DNA of 64,000 bases, taken from positions 41,725-105,724 of the forward strand of contig NZ_WSQA01000016.1 in NCBI RefSeq assembly GCF_009768885.1, given 5' to 3'. Shown here in pieces: positions 35,930-44,538 of the stretch. A program made the position numbers and the translations under genes. Within the stretch, counting starts at the first letter, position 1. Each line of letters starts with the position of its first letter. The notes under the pieces are model-generated. The model worked only from the letters and a program-made list of their open reading frames with translations. It was not told the origin of the DNA and ran no database searches. This DNA is from Sphingobacterium humi. GTDB taxonomy: Bacteria > Bacteroidota > Bacteroidia > Sphingobacteriales > Sphingobacteriaceae.

Positions 35930-36415
35930 TTAGCTTATAAAATTATATTCCTCTTTGGTCAGCATATTAACATTCTTGAAGAAATTGTAAATTAATATTT
36001 TCAATTTTTCGCTATTAATATTTTTAAAATTTTTCAAAATAAAGTTTTTGTCACTTTCAATATTCGAACGATAACCTAAAAAAGAAGGGGCATTTTTCTG
36101 TACAGATAATCTGATAAACCTTAATTCCACATTTTCAGGTTCAGATTTTATCGCTAATTCAATGTTTTTTTTCCCTGCTTTAAAGGTTTCTAGTTTGGTA
36201 AATGGACTCATAACATGATTTGCCCAAATAGTTTGCAAACCACCCAGATAACCTAAGTGAATTGCAGAATTATCCTTTAATTTTTTCAGAACGGTAATAG
36301 TTTCCATACATAATTCTTTGTCCGAGACAAATACGTTGTAATTTGATCGGACTTCATCCAATTCAAATGAATGAAGGTTCAGAATGGTAGATACTAGTAA
36401 AATGATTAATTTCAT
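35930..36415 (-). CDS. carotenoid-operon protein of unknown function, about 161 residues
   Basis: Starts MKLIILLVSTILNLHS (signal-like) and continues helical, with LGYLGGLQTIWANHV and KNIELAIKSEPENVELRFIR. The start codon overlaps the crtB stop (TAATG), so the ATG at 36415 is chosen over a Met three codons upstream. Similar small genes are known between crtB and crtZ in flavobacterial clusters. The function is not established; a role at the membrane in the pathway is inferred from context only. Confidence 0.75.
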   Translation of the reverse strand: MKLIILLVSTILNLHSFELDEVRSNYNVFVSDKELCMETITVLKKLKDNSAIHLGYLGGLQTIWANHVMSPFTKLETFKAGKKNIELAIKSEPENVELRFIRLSVQKNAPSFLGYRSNIESDKNFILKNFKNINSEKLKILIYNFFKNVNMLTKEEYNFIS

Positions 36416-37251
36416 TACAAACAAGCCGCTTTATACCTTATATAACTTTTAAATGCTACGTACGCTTTTTCTGAATTAGCAACCCTAACCCTGGAATTCA
36501 AAATATCTTTGGAAGATTTACTTTTAATTTTTTTGAATAGAGATAAATAATATTTAAAGGCCAGATACACGCCAAAAATAGAAGAGCTTGGTAATTTTTT
36601 AATGCCGATTAAAGCTTCTTTAAATTCTGATTCAATTTCTGATTCAATTTCACATTTCACATTATTGTCGAAGACTTTCATATCTATGTTCGGAAAATAG
36701 GTTCTCCCCAAAATGTGATAATCTTCTTTTAAATCCCTTAAAAAATTAATTTTCTGAAATGCAGAACCTAATTTCATTGCATAGGGTTTCAACTCGCTGT
36801 ATTGCTCTTTGTTTCCTTCCGTAAATACCTGCAAACACATCAACCCTACAACTTCAGCTGAACCAAAAATATATTCATTATAAAGGTCTGAGTTATAAGA
36901 GACCTGATTTAAATCCATTTCCATACTGTGGAGAAATTGGTCTATAAGATTTCTTTCAATTCCATATTTATGAACAGTTTCTTGGAATGATTGTAAAATA
37001 GGATTTAAAGAAATCTTTTCCAATAAGGCTGTTTCAGTTTCAATTTTCAAACGCTTTAATAAGTTACTTTTATCATAATCATGAAAGCTATCCACGATTT
37101 CATCTGCTAAACGTACGTAGCCATATATAGCATAAATAGCTGACCTAATTGATGGCTTAAGGGCTAAAATACCTAGAGAAAAGCTAGTGCTATATTTTTG
37201 GGTAGTAATCTTACTTACAGAATAAGAAAGTTCGTCAAATAGCTGTTTCAT
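36415..37251 (-). CDS. crtB: phytoene synthase
   Basis: Joins two geranylgeranyl diphosphates into phytoene. The 278-residue protein shows the two Asp-rich substrate motifs: YVRLADEIVDSFHD near residue 45 and KINFLRDLKEDY near residue 165. It has the all-helical squalene/phytoene synthase look throughout. It follows crtI by 4 bases and is followed by an overlapping gene. No crtE (geranylgeranyl diphosphate synthase) is in the window, so that step is encoded elsewhere. Confidence 0.96.
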   Translation of the reverse strand: MKQLFDELSYSVSKITTQKYSTSFSLGILALKPSIRSAIYAIYGYVRLADEIVDSFHDYDKSNLLKRLKIETETALLEKISLNPILQSFQETVHKYGIERNLIDQFLHSMEMDLNQVSYNSDLYNEYIFGSAEVVGLMCLQVFTEGNKEQYSELKPYAMKLGSAFQKINFLRDLKEDYHILGRTYFPNIDMKVFDNNVKCEIESEIESEFKEALIGIKKLPSSSIFGVYLAFKYYLSLFKKIKSKSSKDILNSRVRVANSEKAYVAFKSYIRYKAACL

Positions 37252-37255
37252 GCTG

Positions 37256-38728
37256 TCAGAATTTGGAGTTAATTATTTGATTTGCTACAACTTTCCCAGA
37301 AATTATTGATGGAGGAACTCCGGGACCAGGAACCGTTAATTGGCCTGCATAAAATAAATTGTTCAATTTTTTATTTCTAATTTTAGGCTTAAGAACAGCA
37401 GTTTGACCTAGGGTGTTAGCCAATCCATATGCATTTCCTCCATAAGCATTATAATCCGATATAAAGTCACTTACACAATAGCTTTTTTTATATTCGATTT
37501 TTGACCTAATATCCTTTACACCTGTATGCTTTTCAATTCTAAGCAGCATTTTCGATAAGTATTTTTCCCTTATGAATTCCTCATCATTTATTGATATAGC
37601 CAAGGGCATCAGTAAAAATAAATTTTCCTTGCCTCTAGGAGCTACTGATTTATCTGTTTTTGAAGGACAACAAACATAAAATAAAGGGTTTTCAGGCCAC
37701 ATTTTTTCTTCATAAATGCAGTCAATATGTTCGTCTAATTGGTTCTCAAAGAAAAGGGTATGATGTTTGAGATTGGGAAGCTTCTCATTTATTCCTAAAT
37801 AATATATTAGGCTGGAAGGAGCAAAAGTTTTTTTACCCCAATACGACTCATCATAATTTCTGAAAGCTATAGGCAATAATGTCTCAGTATGATGATAGTC
37901 TGAAGATGCTATGACAAAATCAAAGTCAGAGCATTCACCATTAATTTTCAAAGATGTTACTTTTCCTTTTTCAACATTTATACTTTCTACAGTATGATTA
38001 AAATGAAATGTTGCTCCAAGTTTTTCTGCAACTAATTTCATGGCTAAGACCAATTGGTAAAAACCGCCCATTGGATAATGAGTTCCCAATGCATATCCTC
38101 CATAATTCATCAAACTATATAATGCTGGAATAGCCTTAGGGGAAGCGCCCAGGAAAATAACGGGAAATTCCATTATGGTTCTTAATTTATCAGATTTAAA
38201 ATACTTGGAAACATAAGATCTGAAATCAGTAAGTAAGTTCAATTTTAAAGCACTTTTTATGAGTTGCGGAGAAATAAATTCTTTCCAGTTGTGGCAAGGT
38301 TTGTTTACAAAATTTTGCATACCTACAGTATATTTGAATTTTGCATCGTGCATAAACTTTTGCAATTGTTTACCTGCTCCTTTTTCCATTCCTTCGAATA
38401 CTGAAATTAATTCACTCAAATCTTTAGGAACTTCAATTTTCTGGTCTGAAAAAATGATCTCAAATTGTGGACTTAAAGAAATCAACTTAAAGAAATCATT
38501 ACCCGTATATCCAAAATCAGCAAAAAAATTTTCTATAATATCGGGCATCCAATACCAACTTGGACCCATGTCAAATACAAACCCTTGATCAGTTGAAAAC
38601 TGTCTTGCTCTACCTCCTGGTCCGCTGTGCTTTTCAAAAACATGAACTTCATTACCAGCTTTCGCTAAATAAGAAGCGGCCGACATTCCCGAAAAACCCG
38701 ATCCAATCACTGCGATTTTCTTTTTCAT
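37256..38728 (-). CDS. crtI: phytoene desaturase
   Basis: FAD-dependent desaturase of 490 residues that converts phytoene to lycopene. The N-terminal dinucleotide-binding motif GSGFSGMSAASYLAKAG (residues 8-24) and PGGRARQF are followed by the family's C-terminal block NLFYAGQLTVPGPGVPPS. Its start codon is 2 bases after the stop of the MarR gene, so the two are probably co-transcribed. Confidence 0.96.
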   Translation of the reverse strand: MKKKIAVIGSGFSGMSAASYLAKAGNEVHVFEKHSGPGGRARQFSTDQGFVFDMGPSWYWMPDIIENFFADFGYTGNDFFKLISLSPQFEIIFSDQKIEVPKDLSELISVFEGMEKGAGKQLQKFMHDAKFKYTVGMQNFVNKPCHNWKEFISPQLIKSALKLNLLTDFRSYVSKYFKSDKLRTIMEFPVIFLGASPKAIPALYSLMNYGGYALGTHYPMGGFYQLVLAMKLVAEKLGATFHFNHTVESINVEKGKVTSLKINGECSDFDFVIASSDYHHTETLLPIAFRNYDESYWGKKTFAPSSLIYYLGINEKLPNLKHHTLFFENQLDEHIDCIYEEKMWPENPLFYVCCPSKTDKSVAPRGKENLFLLMPLAISINDEEFIREKYLSKMLLRIEKHTGVKDIRSKIEYKKSYCVSDFISDYNAYGGNAYGLANTLGQTAVLKPKIRNKKLNNLFYAGQLTVPGPGVPPSIISGKVVANQIINSKF

Positions 38729-38730
38729 AG

Positions 38731-39387
38731 CTAACTTTCAATTAAGGCATTGTCTAATAAATGTTCGGGCTCAATATTTCTTTCATAAATCACCTTATGA
38801 AAATCATTGAGTTTGCTTAGGATGCGTATTAACTCCAATTTTTCACTTTGGGATAAATCTCCTGTAACAATTTCTGTCGCCTTTCTGATTTTTTTCATTT
38901 GAGCTTCCAACGCTAAAAGCCCTTTTTCAGTAATTTTTAGAACCTTACTTCTTTTATCGGTTTGTGAGCCGGTTTGATGAACCCAATTTTTTGCAATCAA
39001 TCTGCTAATAACTTTCATTCCTGCAGGTTTCTCATGAACGTTCTTTTTTATGAGATCCATTTTGGTCATCTCGCCAAATGCCCTAAGGTTGATGAGATAG
39101 ATGTAATCTTCTTGAGAAGCGAACTCTGATCCGAAAATGACTGATTTAGAATAACTTTTTGCATATCTATTCATATGAACTATCAATGTGTTTATCACAC
39201 TTTCAGCACTTCTGCCCTTTTCCTTACCTTCCCAATTAGGCTCGCAAATTGAAGTTCCAGATTTATAATTTCTTACAATCCAGTCCTTAAAGTCATCGAC
39301 AGTTAATGCAGATTTAGTCTTTTTAGATTTTTCATGCTCAAATTCTTCAACTAAATCAAGTACATTTTTAATCAAATTATAGTTCAC
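38731..39387 (-). CDS. MarR-family regulator heading the carotenoid operon
   Basis: A protein of 218 residues with a C-terminal winged helix: FGEMTKMDLIKKNVHEKPAG, then VISRLIAKNWVHQTGSQTDK and SKVLKITEKGLLAL. The N-terminal 75 residues are an extension of unknown role. It is the first gene of the minus-strand carotenoid operon, immediately before crtI, so it most likely autoregulates the pathway. The upstream region with TTTG-rich and repeated TAATATACTA-like sequence is the probable operator region. Confidence 0.9.
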   Translation of the reverse strand: MNYNLIKNVLDLVEEFEHEKSKKTKSALTVDDFKDWIVRNYKSGTSICEPNWEGKEKGRSAESVINTLIVHMNRYAKSYSKSVIFGSEFASQEDYIYLINLRAFGEMTKMDLIKKNVHEKPAGMKVISRLIAKNWVHQTGSQTDKRSKVLKITEKGLLALEAQMKKIRKATEIVTGDLSQSEKLELIRILSKLNDFHKVIYERNIEPEHLLDNALIES

Positions 39388-40155
39388 AACGTTCTATTTA
39401 GAGTACTAATATACTAAAATTGTTTATTTTGATGTAAAAATATACAAAATATATAAAAACTAACTTTTTATTACCAATTTAAATACTCAAATAAGATTCT
39501 TGATTATTAAGTTTTGTATTAATCTTTTATTGAAATAGTGACAAAAGATATGGTTTATACCAAAGGAAATATAAAATCAGTATAGATTTATCTTGAAAAA
39601 CACCATATTCTAAATTCAAAAATTGAACACTGCTGCTAATTAAGTTATCGGATGGAAATTAGCCATTAAGGACAATCTTAATTTTCAAATTGAGTGTAAT
39701 CTGAATTTCAATAAATGAATAATTAAGGGATGGAAGATACTTTTATTTACTAGAATGCCTTTGGATTCTCCTATTCTTTCCAAAAGGTGGCTATAATAAT
39801 TTATTATCTGTAGAATTTCTGGGTGTCTATATTATATTTTAGTTTTAAACTTGTTCCAATTTTATCGTTAGAGCGGTTATTAGTTTCAACTCCTGATTCA
39901 TCAAGGGAATTTTCATTTATATAAACAGGCTCCTTAAATGATTTATGAAAGATGGTTTAATAGAGTAAATTATACCATTTCAAATAAATGTTGCTTTATT
40001 CATTATTAGAAAGATTATAGAGGTCTATTTCCCAAATGAAAACTGGCAACAAGATTATATTTTTAATAAAGAAAAGCAGGGATTATTGCAGGTACTGCAA
40101 TTGACTGATATAATCATTAATAATACGATTAAAATATGCAAAACCTTAGTTAAAT
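39388..40155. other. intergenic region between the carotenoid operon and idi
   Basis: About 770 very AT-rich bases between divergent genes. No gene is recognised; frames are short on both strands. It should hold the promoters of both directions and operators for the MarR protein, but no site could be fixed. Confidence 0.5.
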
Positions 40156-40671
40156 ATGATAAAAAGAAACAATGTTGTACTTGTAAATGAACAAGATCAT
40201 CCAATCGGAGAAATGGAAAAAATGGAGGCCCATTTGAAAGGAGAGCTTCATCGAGCATTTTCAGTTTTCATTTTTAATGATAAAGACGAAATGTTGTTAC
40301 AGCAAAGAGCAATGAGTAAGTATCACGGTGGTGGTTTATGGACAAATGCTTGCTGTTCTCATCCGCAATTTACGGAGCAGGTGAAAGATGCAGCAACGGA
40401 ACGTCTAAAGTTTGAAATGGGGTTAAGCTGTGATTTAGTATTTCTATTTTCATTTATTTATAAAATTGAAGTAGAAAACAATTTGATAGAGCATGAACTG
40501 GATCATGTTTTCATTGGTAAAACAAATAATCAACCTTATCCAAATAATATAGAAGTGGAAAATTACAAATGGACTTCTGTGGAGTATTTGAAAAAGGATG
40601 TTGAAAATAATCCTGAAAGATATACCTATTGGTTTAGAGCTGCCCTTCCTAAAGTTTTAAAAATGATTTAA
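40156..40671 (+). CDS. idi: isopentenyl-diphosphate delta-isomerase, type I
   Basis: Interconverts IPP and DMAPP, the building blocks for carotenoids. The 171-residue Nudix-fold protein has the active-site Cys in WTNACCSHP near residue 66, the metal-binding H in LHRAFSVFIF, and the catalytic Glu segment HELDHVF. Length is normal. It stands alone, divergent from the carotenoid operon, and is functionally linked to it. Confidence 0.96.
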   Translation: MIKRNNVVLVNEQDHPIGEMEKMEAHLKGELHRAFSVFIFNDKDEMLLQQRAMSKYHGGGLWTNACCSHPQFTEQVKDAATERLKFEMGLSCDLVFLFSFIYKIEVENNLIEHELDHVFIGKTNNQPYPNNIEVENYKWTSVEYLKKDVENNPERYTYWFRAALPKVLKMI

Positions 40672-41208
40672 AGATAAACACATAATTAAACCATATTAAT
40701 CGCAGTGTCTATGGGTTTTATTTGAAAATATTTAACTCAACATTCATTGCACAAAGGACATTAATCGACTCTTTAACTAGACTTGAAAAATGGAGTAAAA
40801 ACTAAAATGTGCATCTTTTTTAATAGAATATTGATAGCGGAATAATTTGTCAAAAAGTTCCTGGGTGAGTTAAAAGCCTCAAGATTCTTTCTGTTGCGAA
40901 GCTTGGTGAAAAACGTAAGACCATTACGTGGAAAGAAAATTGTGTATAGCCAAAAAAGTCAATTACTTTATTATTTTAAAATATATTTCTGGTTGAGATG
41001 AAACCTTGTGCATATATTTTTCCTCAGCAGAAGATTATTATGAGGATGTAATATCGGCGGAAGATTTTACGGAGATATCCCAATAATACATGGCTTTTTA
41101 TTAAAAATAGAGTGCTTATTTTTCTTTTAATAACTTATCCTAAATATGAAAGCATCAAACTTTTTATCGTTTCAGTGGTTCAAGTGATATACAAAATTAT
41201 AAACTAAT
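40672..41208. other. intergenic region, no gene seen
   Basis: About 540 AT-rich bases. The only open stretch is a plus-strand frame of about 50 codons near 40850-41005 (VKKFLGELKASRFF...) without an ATG; it does not look like a known protein. Confidence 0.4.
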
Positions 41209-41775
41209 ATGGCAACTACCACTAATAAAACAACAAAGGCATCTTCAAAAGACGCCAAGCCCACAAAGGTTATTAAAGCTAAGGCTGATGCTGCAAAAAA
41301 TCTACAAGACCTTTTTGAGGATGGTTTAAAGGATATCTACTGGGCTGAGAAAGAATTAGTTAAAGCTTTGCCTAAAATGGAGAAGAATTCTTCCTCTGAA
41401 AAGCTTAAGACTGCAATTCAAAAACATCATTTGGAAACTAAAGAACATGTTGAGCGTTTGGAAGCAGTTTTTAAATCTATAGGAGTTAAGCCTAAAGCTG
41501 AAAAATGTGATGCTATGGCTGGCCTTTTGGAAGAAGGTAAAAGTATTATGGAAGAAACAGAAGTAGGAACTGTAAGAGATGCTGGAATTATTGCTGCCTC
41601 CCAAAAAGTTGAACATTATGAGATTGCTACGTACGGAACTTTAGCTGCTTTTGCTAAAGTGTTAAATCACAAAGAAGCTTTTAAACTTCTACTAAAAACT
41701 TTAGAAGAGGAAAAATCGTGTGATGAAAAATTAACCTCCATAGCAGATACAAATCTGAATTCCAAGGCTGAGTAA
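41209..41775 (+). CDS. YciF/YciE-like ferritin-like stress protein (DUF892)
   Basis: A protein of 188 residues with a Lys/Thr-rich disordered N-terminus (about 25 residues) and a helical DUF892 domain: LQDLFEDGLKDIYWAEKELV, then HHLETKEHVERLEAVFKSIG. Glu/His pairs suitable for a di-metal centre are present (WAEKEL, HHLETKEHVERLE, EHYEIATYG). The family is induced by stress in other bacteria; the exact role is not known. It is a single gene with a strong terminator. Confidence 0.93.
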   Translation: MATTTNKTTKASSKDAKPTKVIKAKADAAKNLQDLFEDGLKDIYWAEKELVKALPKMEKNSSSEKLKTAIQKHHLETKEHVERLEAVFKSIGVKPKAEKCDAMAGLLEEGKSIMEETEVGTVRDAGIIAASQKVEHYEIATYGTLAAFAKVLNHKEAFKLLLKTLEEEKSCDEKLTSIADTNLNSKAE

Positions 41776-41877
41776 ATTCATTTGATTTTAATATGAATAG
41801 GATTCTTTAATGCAAGGTGTTGAAATCGGAGTTTTTTAAAATAATACTCTATTATCTTATTCATTTATTTTTTTATT

Positions 41878-41910
41878 CCACCACAGTTATTCTAACGTGG
41901 TGGTTTTTTT
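41878..41910 (+). terminator. Rho-independent terminator of the DUF892 gene
   Basis: Arms CCACCAC/GTGGTGG (41878-41884 and 41897-41903), possibly extended by GTT/AAC, followed by seven T. Confidence 0.9.
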
Positions 41911-42835
41911 GTTTGAATAAGTTTTTGTTAAACTAAATTGTTAATATTATTTATTGTATATAAATGATTTTCTTTCGTAATAACCTAAAAAACTAAAATC
42001 ATATATTTAATATATTGAATTAGGTTGAAGTACCGAAATATGCCAATATTATATCATTAAGTTTTCAAACTTAGAAATACTGTTGTTTAGATAATGATGC
42101 AGGGGTAATACTTCGTGCTTTTTATAAATATATATTCAGCAAGTTAACTCTTCTTTTTGGATATGGAAATTTTAGTCTGGACGATGCTTCCCCCATGATG
42201 ACCACTCATTTTTAATAGATTGTAATTTTTTAATTAATTTGGAAAAGACCTAATCGATAAAATTCAAAGACAGATAAATCTAGCCCAATGTGTCAATTCA
42301 GACCGTCAATCTATATGCCAGTCTATTAATAACTCAGATTTATTGATAAACGGCAAAAGATTATAGGATTATGGACATTCAGAAGTGCCCATTTTACTAT
42401 CATTAGGCATAATTTATAGGATAGTAAGGTTGGTGGAAGGTTTCAAATGCTTGTTCATTAATAAAAAAAACTGTGTTTACCCGATTCATACATATGTATG
42501 GGATTTTGTGATATTGTTCAATCTATTAGCGGCGAGAAATTTTAATTGTAGAATCGCTAATAAGGAAATAACTTAAATGCATTATAATTTTAAATTACTC
42601 TAAATTGCCCTATTTTACATGAATCTTAAATAATTGCTCTATTTTGTTATCTATTCTAATCTTGAATTAATAACTAAATTTAAAAACACCTTCATTTTGA
42701 CCAGGAGGAAGAATAATTCTAACTGCACAGTTAATATAATACAAAATATAAGTTTTTGAAAAACAGGGTATCCTAAATGTCAGATACATCAACAGATAAA
42801 CAATATCCGATTAATTTTTGTAGTATTGAATTATC
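41911..42835. other. long intergenic region, no gene supported
   Basis: About 925 strongly AT-rich bases before the sigma factor gene. A 63-codon frame at 42385-42576 has no homology I recognise and a hydrophobic, biased composition. The promoter of the sigma/anti-sigma operon should lie near its 3' end. Confidence 0.5.
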
Positions 42836-43366
42836 ATGCAGACGCAAGAAAAAAGGGAAATATTTACAATTCTTTACCAAACACATTGGAAAAAGCTCTA
42901 TTTGCATGCCTATCGAATGCTTGAGGATCAAGATGAAGCCAAAGATATCGTTCAAGAAGTATTTAGTAATCTTTGGGAGAGTTTAGACCAAATAACCATC
43001 TATCAATCTTACAATGCATATCTGTATAGATCTATAAGAAATGTGGTAATCAATAAAATAAATCGAAATAAACTAAATAAGAATTTTGAAATTTATTCTA
43101 TAAAACCATCAAATATCAATTTTCCAAATACTCCGGAGGAATTGCTTAGACTAAAAGATCTGGGGTACCTTATTGAATCGGAAATAAATAATCTTCCAGA
43201 AAAAATGAAACTCGTATTTACCAAAAGCCGTTTTGAAAATATGAGTTATAAGCAGATAGCAGATGAATTGGGAATTGCTGAAGGAACTGTTAAAAAGCAA
43301 GTTTACAAAGCTTTAAAGATCCTCAGAAGAAAAATAAAATTTATTCTCATTTTAATGTACCACTAA
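42836..43366 (+). CDS. ECF RNA polymerase sigma factor (FecI-like)
   Basis: Sigma-70 family factor of 176 residues. Region 2 is visible in FTILYQTHWKKLYLHAYRML and QDEAKDIVQEVFSNLWE. Region 4 is visible in LPEKMKLVFTKSRFENMSY and KQIADELGIAEGTVKKQVYK. The ATG at 42836 lies at the usual distance before region 2. FecR, SusC and SusD genes follow, so it most likely activates this operon when a ligand is imported. Confidence 0.95.
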   Translation: MQTQEKREIFTILYQTHWKKLYLHAYRMLEDQDEAKDIVQEVFSNLWESLDQITIYQSYNAYLYRSIRNVVINKINRNKLNKNFEIYSIKPSNINFPNTPEELLRLKDLGYLIESEINNLPEKMKLVFTKSRFENMSYKQIADELGIAEGTVKKQVYKALKILRRKIKFILILMYH

Positions 43367-43408
43367 TTCCATCCTATATTGTCATACTCATAATAATAAT
43401 TATGAAGG

Positions 43409-44509
43409 ATGGCAAACCCTAAAATCACTGAAGAATTACTCAATCGATATTTACTTGAAGAATGTACTCAAAAGGAAGTTGAAGAGGTAGAATGCTGGTA
43501 TAATCAATTACTAACAGAGAAAAAACAACCCGATTATCATAATATTAATTTTGATGATATTGATTTTTATTTGCGTAATAAATTTCAAGACAAAATTATC
43601 TCGGATTACTCTTTGGAAATTCAATCCAAGAGAAAGAAGTTAAATACAATTTACTGGTCTTCAGCGGCTGCTATTTTGTTAATTATTTCTGTCTCAGTTT
43701 TTCTAATTGAATTTTCAAGTAATACACTAAATGATAAGTACACATATATTGCCCAGAATCAAGAATTAAATCCCGGTAACTTTCAAGCAACAATTGTATA
43801 TAACAATAAACAAAAGAAGGTAGAAAACACCAATAATACACTCGACTTTCAACATCAAAAGATTGTATCGGACGTTGAAATAATTACCGCTAAAGGCGAA
43901 GAATTTGAATCAATTCTCCCAGACGGAACCCGGATTAGAATAAATGCTGGATCCTCCCTAACAATTCCAAAAAACTATAACTCCTTTTCTAGAGAAGTAT
44001 ATTTACAAGGAGAGGCGTACTTTGAGGTCGCCAAAAACCCTCAAAAACTATTTAAAGTTAATGTATCTGATGCGAAAATTATTGCTTTGGGAACTGCCTT
44101 TAATGTGAAATACTACCCTCAAGAATCTCCAACGCTTAAAGCTTTTTTATTAGAAGGATCTATTCAAATTGAGCATAAACAGGAACAATATAAATTAGAG
44201 CCAGGTCAGCTTTATACTCATGAAAGCAATTCAGGAATGAATAAGGTGCAAACAACTGAGCTAGACAATCAATTGGCTTGGAAGGAGGGGTATTTTATTT
44301 TCGACCATACCCCCCTGGCCGAAATATTAAATGAGCTTGCGAGATGGTATAACTTTACATATAGCGTAGATCCTAGTTATCAATCTAAGACCTTAAGTGG
44401 TAAAATAAAACGAAACCAAGCCTTCCAAGATATAGTGACCATTTTAGAATTCTCTGGAATTGATCTGGAGTTAAAAGGAAGGCATATTCTTCTTAAACCT
44501 AGTATGTAA
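43409..44509 (+). CDS. FecR-like anti-sigma factor
   Basis: Inner-membrane anti-sigma protein of 366 residues. The cytoplasmic N-terminus (LLNRYLLEECTQKEVEEVE) is followed by one membrane segment (SAAAILLIISVSVFLIEF, near residues 88-105). The periplasmic FecR domain contains LPDGTRIRINAGSSLTIP and EVYLQGEAYFEVAKNP, and the C-terminal DUF4974-like domain LAEILNELARWYNFTY. It relays the signal from the SusC receptor's N-terminal domain to the sigma factor. Confidence 0.95.
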   Translation: MANPKITEELLNRYLLEECTQKEVEEVECWYNQLLTEKKQPDYHNINFDDIDFYLRNKFQDKIISDYSLEIQSKRKKLNTIYWSSAAAILLIISVSVFLIEFSSNTLNDKYTYIAQNQELNPGNFQATIVYNNKQKKVENTNNTLDFQHQKIVSDVEIITAKGEEFESILPDGTRIRINAGSSLTIPKNYNSFSREVYLQGEAYFEVAKNPQKLFKVNVSDAKIIALGTAFNVKYYPQESPTLKAFLLEGSIQIEHKQEQYKLEPGQLYTHESNSGMNKVQTTELDNQLAWKEGYFIFDHTPLAEILNELARWYNFTYSVDPSYQSKTLSGKIKRNQAFQDIVTILEFSGIDLELKGRHILLKPSM

Positions 44510-44538
44510 TTAACGATTAACCCTAAATAATAAATTTT

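Noticed and set aside
42385..42576. 63-codon frame upstream of the sigma factor
   Set aside because: No recognisable family, biased hydrophobic composition, and it is isolated in a long AT-rich gap.
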